A stretch of DNA of 37,977 nucleotides from Massilia sp. Mn16-1_5 (GCF_004798585.1 NZ_PPXQ01000029.1:1-37977); one strand, 5' to 3'. Numbered from the stretch's first letter, positions 24,475 to 33,884 are shown. The notes: generated by a model from the letters alone, not told the origin. Numbers and translations: made by a program.

Positions 24475-26244
24475 TCAGTTGGGCGCGCAGGTGTAATTTT
24501 CCGCCAGGCTGCCGGAGGCCGAACCGCTGCCGACATACTTCGGATAGCTGCCATAACGGCACATCGGCTTGGACGCGTCGACCTCGTAGGGCGGCAGCGC
24601 CTTCCGGTTCGTCAGCACATACTGGTCGGCTGGTTTCGTTCCCCGCTCCACCCAGTTCTCGAGGACGGCGAGCAGATCGACCCGGCCCGGAATGCCATAG
24701 CTCGGCGCGTTGCTTGCCCCGGCATTGATGCCGCCGGAGGTATGGGGTAGTCCCGTCGCCACATAGGCCGCGAAGAACTGGTCCACCGTCTCCCTGCCCA
24801 TCTTCGCCACCACCGCGTCCCAGTAATTCAGGCCGGTCAGCGGGCTTTGCGCCGTGTCGGAGATGTCTTCACGCAGGATCAGCTTGCCGCCCCGCTTGAA
24901 GAAGGCGGTGAGGTCGGGATCGGTCGCATCCATCAGGTTCGACACTTCTAGCACGCGCTCGCGGAAATTGTCCGGGTCATAAGTCAAGGGGTTGAAATTC
25001 CGGTTCCTAGCGATGAAGTAGCGCACGTAGTAATTGCCATACAGGTAGAGCTGGCTCACCCCGGTCGCATCCGGGCCCGCCGTGGGCGCCGCCGTCCCCG
25101 CCATCCAGCGGTCCCAGTTGCCGCTCAGCCCCTCGCCGCCGTAGGCGAATCCGGCATACGACATCACGCCATTCGATCGCGCAAAGTTGAAGGTGTAGCC
25201 GGTGTGGGCGGCATTGAGGACGGCAAGTTGCGCATCCGAGAAGCAGCCGGCGCCTTCATCCGCCCCGGACGGGCAACGTTTTGCCGCGAGCGCCAGATCG
25301 GCTTCCGTCTTGCATCCCTTGTAATTGCTGACCACGCCGTCGCTGATGCCGTCGAGCGCGTCGCAGGCGCCCTGCACCGTGTCATGCACGAGCTGCGTCT
25401 TGCCGTTCAGCCAGGCGCCAGGGCGGCTCTGCAGGATGCCGCCGACATAATTGCCGAAGGTCTGGAGGCCGCTCCAGTTCATGACCGGGTCGATCGATAC
25501 GATGCCATCGTAATCGGCCGGATAGCGCTGCGCCATCATCATGGCTTCGCGGCCGCCTTCGGAGCCGCCCATGTAGTAACTCTTGCTGGGTTTCTTGCCA
25601 TAGTAAAGCTGGCCCAGCTGGACCGCGACGTCGTGGGTTTTCTTGTAGGCTGCATAGGCGAAGTTCTTCAGCGCTTCGTCATTGAGCGCAAAGCTGGCCT
25701 GGTCGCCGCCGGGCGGAACCTGGTGGCCGGAGTCGGTTCCCGCCGTCATATACCCCTGGGTCAAGGGCAAGGGCACCTCCGGCCCGGCATTGCGGCTGGG
25801 CTGCACGCCGCTTACCAGGCTGCCGTTGTAACCCGAACCGCCGAACTGCAGTTTCTTGCCGTTCCATTTCGTCGGAAGATTGATTTGCGATTTGATGCTT
25901 GGGGCTGCCGTATCGACCGGGCTGATTTGCACCTGCAGTTCGCAATAGTCGGGCGTGCCCTGGACAATGGCATTGCCTGACTGGTTGGGTGCGTCGGCAA
26001 CCGCCGTTTTATAGGTCGCCGAGCTGACGGATGCGCCCGTGCTCGGTTCCCCGATCGCCGAGGCCGGGATGAACCTGCCGGTCAGCGCCTTGCAGGTCTC
26101 GGCATTGGCAAGGAACTGTGGCGGCTCCTCGGCGGGAGGGTCGTCCAGACTGTCGGAACATGCGGACAGGCCCAGCAGCGCCGCTACCGCCACCGCGCCG
26201 GACGCGGCCAATTTCATATGTCGACCATCGGATACGCGTTTCAT
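24475..26244 (-). CDS. Tannase/feruloyl esterase family lipoprotein
   Basis: The 589-residue protein has a lipobox LSAC at residues 26-29 and then the tannase-fold alpha/beta hydrolase: INLPTKWNGKKLQFGGSGYN, GYMTAGTDSGHQ, nucleophile motif GGSEGGREA with S228, and the Cys neighbours C51 (NAETCKAL) and the GACDALDGISDGVV segment, which in this family carries the cysteine of the catalytic-site disulfide and a calcium loop. The C-terminal PHTSGGINAG and LLAVLENWVERG carry acid and His regions. It would hydrolyse phenolic esters (plant tannins or feruloyl groups) at the cell surface. The ATG has AGGAG 7 bases upstream. Confidence 0.88.
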   Translation of the reverse strand: MKRVSDGRHMKLAASGAVAVAALLGLSACSDSLDDPPAEEPPQFLANAETCKALTGRFIPASAIGEPSTGASVSSATYKTAVADAPNQSGNAIVQGTPDYCELQVQISPVDTAAPSIKSQINLPTKWNGKKLQFGGSGYNGSLVSGVQPSRNAGPEVPLPLTQGYMTAGTDSGHQVPPGGDQASFALNDEALKNFAYAAYKKTHDVAVQLGQLYYGKKPSKSYYMGGSEGGREAMMMAQRYPADYDGIVSIDPVMNWSGLQTFGNYVGGILQSRPGAWLNGKTQLVHDTVQGACDALDGISDGVVSNYKGCKTEADLALAAKRCPSGADEGAGCFSDAQLAVLNAAHTGYTFNFARSNGVMSYAGFAYGGEGLSGNWDRWMAGTAAPTAGPDATGVSQLYLYGNYYVRYFIARNRNFNPLTYDPDNFRERVLEVSNLMDATDPDLTAFFKRGGKLILREDISDTAQSPLTGLNYWDAVVAKMGRETVDQFFAAYVATGLPHTSGGINAGASNAPSYGIPGRVDLLAVLENWVERGTKPADQYVLTNRKALPPYEVDASKPMCRYGSYPKYVGSGSASGSLAENYTCAPN

Positions 26245-26568
26245 GTGTGTCTCCTGATTGTTGTATAGGGTGGACTACAAGGAAGCGACTGGAACGAGCT
26301 CGTCCTTTTCATCTTGCCACCGCGTTTGGCCGCTTGAGAATGCACATTCACACGTAAAACTTGGACTTTTTTCGCGGTCCACCCACGACAAATATTTCCC
26401 GCCGATGTCGCATAAAAAAAGCTCGCCGAAGCGAGCTTTACTGGTCGTGACCGATGGCTGGGCTACTCTCATGAAGCAGCTATGGGACCAATCAATACGT
26501 CCTGGTCCCAAACTGTCCACAGTACTTTACGCAGGGCGCATCTCTTAAAACCATATCTGGAGGCGACA
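26245..26568. other. Intergenic region between the tannase gene and a small plus-strand gene
   Basis: This 324-base gap should hold the divergent promoters of the tannase (minus) and the 84-residue gene (plus). It also contains a strong hairpin at 26420-26437. No further gene is supported; the short frames here have no ribosome sites. Confidence 0.35.
26414..26437 (-). terminator. Strong minus-strand intrinsic terminator without a matching gene
   Basis: AGCTCGC-TTCG-GCGAGCT is a UUCG-capped hairpin followed on the minus strand by seven T residues. On the plus strand the trailing TTTA is weak. The nearest minus-strand gene end is rlhA, 390 bases away beyond a plus-strand gene, so it could end an rlhA read-through or an unannotated minus-strand RNA. 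Confidence 0.7.
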
Positions 26569-26823
26569 ATGGATTACGCAAAATTGCTGTTTGCCGTCGA
26601 GGTAAGGAAACTAGCCATCAGCATGCACCAAAGCGCACGCGCCGAATTCATCCAGTCCGGCCCGAGAAGCTTTGACGATGTCGCAAGCTATGACGCCAGG
26701 CACAGCCTGACGTCCTTCGTCAGCAAGGCACTTGCCGAGATCGAACTGACGGCCTATCACATGGAGCACCCGACGGCATACCGTGCGGGTCACCCACTGC
26801 TCACGGTTCCGGACAAGGGCTGA
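26569..26823 (+). CDS. Small hypothetical protein of 84 residues
   Basis: The product MDYAKLLFAVEVRKLAISMH... is mostly helical with no signal peptide, membrane segment or recognised domain. ATG 26569 has a strong GGAGG 7 bases upstream, which decides the start. The stop is 5 bases from the end of rlhA on the other strand (convergent). It is probably a real single gene. Confidence 0.55.
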   Translation: MDYAKLLFAVEVRKLAISMHQSARAEFIQSGPRSFDDVASYDARHSLTSFVSKALAEIELTAYHMEHPTAYRAGHPLLTVPDKG

Positions 26824-26827
26824 CGCT

Positions 26828-28795
26828 TCACGCGGGCCGGCGGCGGTGGAAGGTCAGCGGGCTGTACGACACGGCGGACGGCGGCGGCATGCGCAGGATG
26901 CCGGGCTTCATGGCCCCGACGACGTGCATCTCGCACGGCTTGCAGTCGAAGCGCAGCGTGTAGGTATCCTCGCCCGTGCTCAGGGTCATCGGCTCGGCCT
27001 TGACCTGGCCCTGCACGCCCTGCACGCCCTTGGCCTGTTTCGGGCACAGGTTGAACGAGAAACGCAGGCAGTGCTTGGTGATCATCAGCGACACCTCGCC
27101 CGCTTCCTCATGCGCCTCGTAGGCCGCGTCGATCAGGCCCACGCCATGCTTGTGGTAGAAGGCGCGCGCCTTTTCGTTGTAGACGTTGGCGAGATAGGAC
27201 AGCTGGGTTGCCGGATACACGGCCGGCGGTTCTACGGGCGCCTTACGTTCCGGACGCTCCCATGCCGCCAGTCTCGCCGCCTCATGCGCCGCCACGGCGT
27301 CGCGCCGCAGCGCATTGATGGCGGCGGCCGGCACGAACCAGGGCTGCGACAATTCCAGCGCGATGCCGTCGGCTTCGAACATCGTGTTGCCCAGTTTTGT
27401 GAGGCTGGTGCGCAGCGCCGCGTCGGCCTGCTCGAGATTGTGCGCCGGCTGCAGCGCCAGCTGCGCGCTCGTCACGGTCTCGATGCCATCCTCGTCGCGT
27501 AGCGTCAGCGCCAGGCCGCCCTCGACTTCCGACAGGCTCAGGTGCAGCGCCACCTTGCGGTCCGCCGAGCGTTTCGTGAGCGCCGCTTCCCACTGGTGAT
27601 CGCGGTTGCGGTGGACCTGCTTACCGGCTTTCAGGCCGGGCAGGCTGCTCACTGGCTCGTTCGGGAACACGCGCCAGCGCTGGCCCTCCTCGCTCTCGCC
27701 CAGCTTCTGCACTGTATTGGCCCCGATCCCGACGCTTTCGCGCTTGTTCATGTAGTTCAGGCCGTCGCCGTTGGCCAGCGGCGTATCGGTCATCATCTCG
27801 AAGTGGTCAAGACCGACCTTGGTCACGGTGCCGACTTCCACACCCAGGTACTTCGGCGAATCGAAGGCGCCGATGTCGTCCTGGCGGCCGGTGGCGAAAT
27901 AGTCGGTATGGCCGCGGTTGAAATTCTTGTCGACGTCCGGCGTGAAGAAGATCTGCGTGTGCCCGCTGGCGGCCCGCACGAAACCCGCGCGGCGCTCCAG
28001 GATCTCGTCGAGCAGCAGGCGGTAATGGGCCGTGATGTTCTTCACATAGCCCATGTCCTTGTAGCGGCCCTCGATCTTGAACGAGCGGATGCCGGCGTCG
28101 ATCAGCGCTTCCAGGTTGCGGCTCTGGTCATTGTCCTTCATCGACAGCAGGTGCTTGTCGAAGGCGACGACCCCGCCCTTGTTATCGGTGAGCGTATAAG
28201 GCAGGCGGCAGGCCTGGGAACAGTCGCCGCGGTTGGCGCTGCGGCCCGTATCCGCATGCGAGATATAGCACTGCCCGGAGAACGCGACGCACAGGGCGCC
28301 ATGGATGAAGTACTCGAGCGGCGTGTCCACCTCCGCACGGATGGTGCGGATCTGCTGGATCGTCAGCTCGCGTGCCAGCACCAGCTGGGAGAAGCCGACG
28401 TCGCCCAGGAACTTCGCCTTCTCGACGGTGCGGATGTCGCACTGCGTGCTGGCGTGCAGCTGGATCGGCGGCAGGTCGAGTTCCAGCAGTCCCATGTCCT
28501 GGACGATCAGCGCATCGACGCCCGCCTCGTACAGCTGCCAGACCTGCTTGCGCGCCAGCTCGAGCTCGGCGTCGTGCATGATCGTATTCATCGTGACGAA
28601 GATGCGGGCGCGGTAGCGGTGCGCGAACCGGACCAGGCTGGCGATCTCTTCCAGCGTGTTGCTGGCATTGTGGCGGGCGCCGAAGGCCGGGCCGCCGATG
28701 TAGACGGCGTCGGCGCCGTGCAGGATGGCTTCGCGGCCGATCTCGGCGGTTTTGGCGGGGGATAGCAGTTCGAGCTGGTGGTCGAGCAGAGACAT
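26828..28795 (-). CDS. rlhA: Peptidase U32 family, 23S rRNA 5-hydroxycytidine synthase-like
   Basis: The 655-residue protein matches the long U32 members (YdcP/RlhA, about 650-665 residues), which hydroxylate C2501 of 23S rRNA. It has the opening LELLSPAKTAEIGREAILHG, GADAVYIGGPAFGARHNASN, the Cys-containing core (C169, C176, C192, C196 in HGALCVAFSGQCYISH and GDCSQACRLPY), FKIEGRYKDMGYVKNI, and C-terminal Cys pairs (KHCLRF, NLCPKQ, FDCKPCEMH) that may hold a metal or iron-sulfur cluster. No neighbour is functionally linked. The ATG at 28795 is adopted because the protein begins MSLLDHQLELLSP. Confidence 0.88.
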   Translation of the reverse strand: MSLLDHQLELLSPAKTAEIGREAILHGADAVYIGGPAFGARHNASNTLEEIASLVRFAHRYRARIFVTMNTIMHDAELELARKQVWQLYEAGVDALIVQDMGLLELDLPPIQLHASTQCDIRTVEKAKFLGDVGFSQLVLARELTIQQIRTIRAEVDTPLEYFIHGALCVAFSGQCYISHADTGRSANRGDCSQACRLPYTLTDNKGGVVAFDKHLLSMKDNDQSRNLEALIDAGIRSFKIEGRYKDMGYVKNITAHYRLLLDEILERRAGFVRAASGHTQIFFTPDVDKNFNRGHTDYFATGRQDDIGAFDSPKYLGVEVGTVTKVGLDHFEMMTDTPLANGDGLNYMNKRESVGIGANTVQKLGESEEGQRWRVFPNEPVSSLPGLKAGKQVHRNRDHQWEAALTKRSADRKVALHLSLSEVEGGLALTLRDEDGIETVTSAQLALQPAHNLEQADAALRTSLTKLGNTMFEADGIALELSQPWFVPAAAINALRRDAVAAHEAARLAAWERPERKAPVEPPAVYPATQLSYLANVYNEKARAFYHKHGVGLIDAAYEAHEEAGEVSLMITKHCLRFSFNLCPKQAKGVQGVQGQVKAEPMTLSTGEDTYTLRFDCKPCEMHVVGAMKPGILRMPPPSAVSYSPLTFHRRRPA

Positions 28796-29050
28796 GAGAG
28801 TGTTCCTTGGCGACGAAGGCTTGGATTATAGCTTCGCGGTCGGGGGATGTCATGGTCGTGGGACTGACACGGCAGTGTCGAATGTCAGGCCCGAAAGTGT
28901 CTCGCGCGTTGCTGCCAAGCTGGCCTGCGCCTCGATGTGCCTCCAACTCCCGCTTAATGCCACGTCATTGCTGATAATCAATTTCGCAATGGTTGGCGCT
29001 CATAAAATCGACCCAATGACGCTCGAGTTGAGCAACCTAGAGGCAGGCAT

Positions 29051-30571
29051 ATGTTCACGCGTGGGCAACCAACAGCAAGACCGAGTTATGTCGATAGCAA
29101 CGGGCGCTGGCAGCCGGGCTTACTTCGAATGCCTTCACGCCGGCAACAGGGCGCCTTCGCCATCATGTGTGCCGGCTCCCTGGTCGTGATGCTCGGTATG
29201 TGCGCTGTCGCGATAGACCTCGGCCAGATGTATAACCGAAAGGCCGAGTTGCACGGCATGGCGAAGGCTGTTGCGTTGGCGGCGGCAGGCCAGCTTGACG
29301 GGACAACTGCGGGCGTTACCAATGCATTGACGAGGGCCGCTGCAATCGCGGCCACCTACCGGCATACCTACAGCAGTTCCTATACATGGTCCGATTCGGC
29401 GATTCGGTTTAGCAAATCACCGACACCCGATGGCGACTGGATCAGCGGCGAAGGAGCAAAGGGCCAGCCTGCGGGGATTTACTACGTGGAAGTCGACACG
29501 ACCCGACTCGATGACGGTTCAGGGAGCGGCACCACATTCATGGCGGGCGTGCTCTCCCCCGCCCTCGCGTCGTTCACCATTGCTGACCGTGCAATAGCAG
29601 GGCGCGCAAACTTGAAAATTACTCCGCTGGCGATTTGCGCCATGAAGCCGGAAGCTGCGGCACTGCGAACAAACCCAGGTCCCCCCGCGCTAGCCGAATT
29701 AGTGGAATTCGGATTCCGCCGGGGCGTCAGCTATGACCTGATGGCACTGAACCCAGGCGGTACTGGTGGCGAGACCTTCGTGGTTGACCCCTTCACGTTG
29801 CCCGGAAAGCCGTATTCGAGCTCGAACACGACGGTCTCGAAAGTCGGGCCTTCTGTATGTGCGGGAAAAATCTGGGCGCCGGGAGTAATGGGCGCGCCAA
29901 TTCATGTTTCTCGTCCATTCCCCCTGGCATCCCTGTTCAACCATCTAAACTCGCGTTTTGATGACTACGCAACAGGCGACTGCAACGCAAACGGGGCGCC
30001 GCCGGACTTCAACGTTAAGCCGTTTGCCAGAGCCACGGTAGCCTGGATGGGCCATACCGGCGAACAAACAGCTAAGCCGTATACCGATGGCGGGCGCGCG
30101 GAAACAGTTGCAGATCCGCTGACTGCCCCAGACGGGACCACTCCCGAAAACTACGGTGTGTTGTGGTCATACGCGAAGGCCGCGAAGTATGCCTCTTACA
30201 CGCCGGGCGCTCAAGAACCGAAAACTGGCTACACGACCTTTGCCACTGGCGACTGGGCGAGCTTATACAAGCCAAAGCCAACCGTCTCCAGTTATCCAAG
30301 CGGATCGAAGACGCCGTACCAGGCGACTAGTGGGAGCAACTACGGCGCCCCTTCGGCGGCACACCTGGCGATGTCGCAGATCGGACGCCGCGTTCTGAAC
30401 ATCCCTTTGCTCGCCTGCCCCGTTCCTGCCGGGAGCGATGTGACTGCCACCGTACTAGGCATCGGGCGCTTTTTCATGACCGTGCCTGCCACGAGTACCA
30501 CGATAAGTGCAGAATTTGCCGGTACGGTTCCGGAGTCTGCACTCGTCGGCAGAGTGGAGCTGTTTTTATGA
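29051..30571 (+). CDS. TadG-like pilus assembly protein
   Basis: The 506-residue protein has an N-terminal TadG pattern: RRQQGAFAIMCAGSLVVMLG, then CAVAIDLGQMYNRKAELHGM and AKAVALAAAGQLDG, followed by a large periplasmic domain with conserved Cys (ICAMKPEAAAL, VCAGKIWAP, LLACPVPAG). TadG-like proteins belong to the Flp/tight adherence secretion system. Start 29051 has GAGG 7 bases upstream; an inner ATG at 29129 is possible. It is followed by two TadE-type genes. The secretion ATPase, prepilin and other tad genes are absent from the window. Confidence 0.8.
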   Translation: MFTRGQPTARPSYVDSNGRWQPGLLRMPSRRQQGAFAIMCAGSLVVMLGMCAVAIDLGQMYNRKAELHGMAKAVALAAAGQLDGTTAGVTNALTRAAAIAATYRHTYSSSYTWSDSAIRFSKSPTPDGDWISGEGAKGQPAGIYYVEVDTTRLDDGSGSGTTFMAGVLSPALASFTIADRAIAGRANLKITPLAICAMKPEAAALRTNPGPPALAELVEFGFRRGVSYDLMALNPGGTGGETFVVDPFTLPGKPYSSSNTTVSKVGPSVCAGKIWAPGVMGAPIHVSRPFPLASLFNHLNSRFDDYATGDCNANGAPPDFNVKPFARATVAWMGHTGEQTAKPYTDGGRAETVADPLTAPDGTTPENYGVLWSYAKAAKYASYTPGAQEPKTGYTTFATGDWASLYKPKPTVSSYPSGSKTPYQATSGSNYGAPSAAHLAMSQIGRRVLNIPLLACPVPAGSDVTATVLGIGRFFMTVPATSTTISAEFAGTVPESALVGRVELFL

Positions 30572-31056
30572 GCAAGAACATAAAGAACACAATGCGCTGG
30601 CAAAAAGGCGCGGCGGCGGTTGAGCTTGCCCTAGTGCTACCGATCCTGATCGTCTTTTTCACAGCGCCACTGTTCTTTGCAATCTTCTTTTGGCACTACA
30701 CAGCAGTCCAAAAGGCCGCGCAGGATGGCGCACGCTATCTGTCAACAGTATCCGAACAGGAAATGCGTGATCCGACGCTGGCGCTGGCGGCCGCAAATAC
30801 TGCTCGAGAAATCATCAGGGGGGAGCTTGCGGACCTCATCCCCGATCAAAACAACATCACCGTCGTGCTGCATTGCGGTACGGCCGCGAATGGCATGATA
30901 AACCTTTGCACCGGCGTCGAAGACGGCCCGCTGCCCGAAGTCGTCGATGTCGGCGTTCAATTTCGTTTAAAGGATCAGTTTTTCGGTTTTGTCGATACTG
31001 GTAGATATGGTTGGAACGTTTCTGCAGTGGCGACGGTGCCCTATGTCAGCAATTAA
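30568..31056 (+). CDS. TadE-like minor pilin
   Basis: The 162-residue protein has the TadE N-terminus QKGAAAVELALVLPILIVFF followed by the hydrophobic stretch and a tail with AVQKAAQDGARYLSTVSEQE, typical of pseudopilins that TadV-type peptidases process after Gly. The ATG overlaps the TadG stop by 4 bases. Codon use is less GC-rich than in the urease region. Confidence 0.85.
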   Translation: MSKNIKNTMRWQKGAAAVELALVLPILIVFFTAPLFFAIFFWHYTAVQKAAQDGARYLSTVSEQEMRDPTLALAAANTAREIIRGELADLIPDQNNITVVLHCGTAANGMINLCTGVEDGPLPEVVDVGVQFRLKDQFFGFVDTGRYGWNVSAVATVPYVSN

Positions 31057-31648
31057 TCGCTCCCCCAGCGCGTTGCCGCAGCCCAAAAAACAGCGTGGTG
31101 TCGCTGCAGTTGAATTCGCACTCTTGGTATTCGTGTTCCTTGCCCTTGTGTTCAGCATTATCGAACTCGCCCGCATCATGTATCTCTACAACACGCTCCA
31201 GGAAGTGACACGGCGCGCCGCGACCGCAGCGGCATCGGCGAACTTCCAGGACGAGGCCGAGCTCGATCGGATACGCTACTTTTCTATACTTCGCAACGAA
31301 CCTGGAGAGCTTCCGGTAGGTGCGCCAATTACGGACCAACATGTCCGCATCGAGTACCTCGCGCTCGTGCGCAATGCAGACGGAAGCCTGACGTCGACGA
31401 GAATCGCCCCGGGCGTCCTGCCTGCGGATCCTGCAGCGAACCGCCAGATATGCCATGCAAACCCGAACGCTGCAACGTGTGTCAGATTGGTCCGCGCACA
31501 GATATGTAAGCCAGAGGTTGCTGGCACATGCGAACCGGTGCAGTACCAGATGCTGTTTCCACTGATTAGCTTCGGCCTCCCTCTGCCACGCGCAACAACC
31601 ACTGCCACCGCTGAGTCCCTCGGCTACACGCCTGGGCAGGTGCCGTAA
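31043..31648 (+). CDS. Second TadE/TadF-like minor pilin
   Basis: The 201-residue protein has KKQRGVAAVEFALLVFVFLA, then FSIIELARIMYLYNTLQEVT and RRAATAAASANFQDEAELDR, a TadE/TadF pilin N-terminus with the conserved Glu after Gly-Val-Ala-Ala-Val. Start ATG 31043 lies inside the end of the previous gene (14-base overlap) and was preferred to an upstream in-frame ATG because the pilin signal begins soon after. It carries several Cys in the C-terminal part (ICHANPNAATCVRL, ICKPEVAGTCEP). Confidence 0.85.
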   Translation: MSAINRSPSALPQPKKQRGVAAVEFALLVFVFLALVFSIIELARIMYLYNTLQEVTRRAATAAASANFQDEAELDRIRYFSILRNEPGELPVGAPITDQHVRIEYLALVRNADGSLTSTRIAPGVLPADPAANRQICHANPNAATCVRLVRAQICKPEVAGTCEPVQYQMLFPLISFGLPLPRATTTATAESLGYTPGQVP

Positions 31649-31702
31649 CACCCCTTTTCAAGACCGTCCCCGTCCAGCTTGCAAATGCATATCGGAGGCA
31701 GA

Positions 31703-32398
31703 ATGGTGCAAGCCACGGTTACCCCTACTGAAGGAATGCGCAACAGCGCTTTCGGTGCGCTTGCGGCCGCGATACTAGGTCTTGCGTTGCTGGAGACTGG
31801 ATGGATGCTTCTCCAGGTCCCCGCGGTAGTCCACATGCTTAGCCTGCTGGTCGGTGGCCCTCTGGTTGCCGTAATGAGTCGCCGCTTCGTCCACTATTGG
31901 CCGAACGACCGCCAGGCATCAGCGAACTTTAGCCACGGCAGGCAATTACTAAAACCACGCGTGTTATCGGTAGTGGCATGCGCCTTGATTTCTGCCGCTG
32001 GATACTTCGGCGCGGATGCGCTGGCGAACGGTCTGGTTTCACCCTTCATCTTTTTTGCATTGGCGGTGACCTTCCTCCCTTGGACAAAAATCGCACGAAC
32101 GCGCGCACATTGCCTGGCATACGGGGAAGTTGCCGTCCTTGCCATCAGCGCGGCGCTGCTTTTGGGTTATGCCCGGCTGAATCCCCTGCTCCTTATCGCA
32201 GTCACCTGGGTCCTGTGGATGGCCACAATCGCAGCCTGGGTGCGGATTGTCACCCAAGAGAAACGCCAACAACGGAAGGCCGCTGTGGCACCACTGGCCC
32301 AACCGCACCCGGCAAAGGGTGACCGGGATGCCCGCCTTGGCGCTGGAGCGGCTGCAGATGCGTTATCTGATGCGCACCCACGCAACGGGTCTAATTGA
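31703..32398 (+). CDS. Hypothetical membrane protein beside the tad genes
   Basis: The roughly 231-residue product has five to six hydrophobic segments, including FGALAAAILGLALLETGWML, HMLSLLVGGPLVAVMSRRF, RVLSVVACALISAAGYFGAD, FIFFALAVTFLPWTKIA and LLLIAVTWVLWMATIAAWV. No known family is recognised. ATG 31703 has GGAGG just upstream. The C-terminal tail after about residue 195 is charged and low-complexity and runs toward the IS remnant, so its end may have been altered by that element. Confidence 0.6.
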   Translation: MVQATVTPTEGMRNSAFGALAAAILGLALLETGWMLLQVPAVVHMLSLLVGGPLVAVMSRRFVHYWPNDRQASANFSHGRQLLKPRVLSVVACALISAAGYFGADALANGLVSPFIFFALAVTFLPWTKIARTRAHCLAYGEVAVLAISAALLLGYARLNPLLLIAVTWVLWMATIAAWVRIVTQEKRQQRKAAVAPLAQPHPAKGDRDARLGAGAAADALSDAHPRNGSN

Positions 32399-32404
32399 CT
32401 CTAT

Positions 32405-32865
32405 CGCTCAGCCTTCGCTGGACCTGTATAACGGCGAGATCGTCGCTTTCGAGACCAGCAAACGACCTGTGTTCGAACTGGTCGGCTCGATGCTCAAGAA
32501 AGCCTTGGCCAGGCTCGCTTCGCACGAACGGCCGATGCCGCATTCGGACCAGGGTTGGCAGTACCGCATGCCGGCCTATCAACGTCAGCTCCGGGAACGC
32601 CAGCTCGTACAAAGCATGTCCCGCAAGGGCAACTGCCTCGACAACGCGGCAATGGAAAGCTTCTTCGCCGTGTTGAAGTCCGAGTTCTTTTACCTGAACA
32701 AGTTCGACAGCGTCGATGCGTTACGCGATGGCCTGGCCGACTACATCCACTATTACAATCACGACCGCATCAAGCTCAAACTGAAAGGCCTGAGTCCGTT
32801 CAGTACAGGACTCAGGCCTTGGCTGCCTAGCTAACTCAACTGTCCAACTGTATGGGGTCAGTTCA
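32405..32865 (+). mobile_element. IS3-family (IS150-like) transposase remnant with right end
   Basis: The translation LDLYNGEIVAFETSKRPVFE, then MPHSDQGWQYRMPAYQRQL, MSRKGNCLDNAAMESFFAVL and FYLNKFDSVDALRDGL, with IHYYNHDRIKLKLKGLSP, is the C-terminal half of an IS150-type OrfB integrase with the DDE-region motifs. A 1-base deletion near 32803 shifts the expected SPVQYRTQALAA ending out of frame. Ten bases past the stop, TGTCCAACTGTATGGGGTCAGTTCA (32841-32865) fits an IS150 group right end. The left part, OrfA and left end are missing. Confidence 0.8.
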
Positions 32866-33884
32866 AAATCAGGGGCTTCGGTTGCTCTTGCCTGAGCTTG
32901 CCAGTTACTGCCGAGCCATCCATTATTCCCACTCGATGATCAATGGATGGGCTAACCTCTTGAGTGCCCAAGAGTTCTCATCAATACGTCTTGGTCGATA
33001 CCATGTGCGGTACCATACGAGTTCGCCTATGGGTTTGCATGATCGAACGAGGCATTGTATCGCTTTGCCGACAGCGCGTTGGTTGAGGTCGGAGCTCACT
33101 GCTCGTCGTTAAGCGCAACGAAACTCTTCAGCGGCAGTAGGGCCTTCCTGCATCCAGCGGCTACTACTGTGCAGGCCTTGCCCCTCCGCCTGTGATCGCT
33201 TAACCGATGATTGCCAAGGGGCTAAGCCATTGCCGGACAATCACAGCCCGATCGTTGCCGATGCTCTGCTCTTTTTTTTGGCCGTACCGTTCATTGTGCT
33301 GAGCTTGATGTTCATCCTCCCCGGCAAAGACGTCTCCGGCATATCGATGACACAAACCGACCCGGGCCTGGTACTTAACGAATTCGCAACATAGTGGACA
33401 CAAGTTGACTCAGGGGCCATGCCGAATACGTGTGGCACCGTCGATTAACTCCCACCTGCTCTCAGGTGCTCGGTATTCCCCGTTATCCAGGTAGGCGATC
33501 GAGCAAATCCCTATCCAATCCAGTTCAGCATCCGTTTAGGTGCAGCCTTGTTAACAAACTTTTGCGCGCACCCGGGTAGCAGTCGCACTAGCGCTTTGGT
33601 AGCATGCACGATTGGCGCTTCGGCTAGAGCATACGGACCTTATACATGCGAAGTGCGATGGAGAGGGCCTTAATGCTGGCCGTCTGGCTAGGAATCTGCC
33701 AATAACCGGCAATTGTCTCGATGATTTGTTTTATAGCCTCCCTTCATGGAAAATTAACTTTCCGCACTTATGCGATTGGTTCGTCGGAACCTCCGAAGCT
33801 AATGAGCCTGCTACATAATCATGAATTAAACACTCGGGTCGCAAGCTGGTTGCAAGTAAACTGGCCAATCTTATTCAGCTAAGT
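32866..33884. other. Gene-poor, low-GC segment between the IS remnant and the exporter gene
   Basis: This is about 1 kb without a gene I can support. Short frames occur, including a 54-codon plus-strand frame at 33230-33394 with a hydrophobic segment but only a TTG start, and one at 33612-33818; neither has a ribosome site or family match. The base composition is visibly poorer in G+C than the region before 28800. It may be degraded acquired DNA. Confidence 0.4.

Noticed and set aside
28958..28972. Sigma54-like word TGCCACGTCATTGCT upstream of the TadG-like gene
   Set aside because: The -24 GG is changed and the spacing to the -12 GC is one base short, which is usually fatal for sigma54 promoters.
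26490..32995. Near-identical 17-base word ATCAATACGTCYTGGTC at about 26491 and 32978
   Set aside because: With one mismatch, a 17-base match in a window of this size is expected by chance about as often as not, and the contexts differ.
33230..33394. 54-codon frame with a hydrophobic segment in the gene-poor region
   Set aside because: It has a TTG start, no ribosome site and no family resemblance; kept only as a note in the description of that region.
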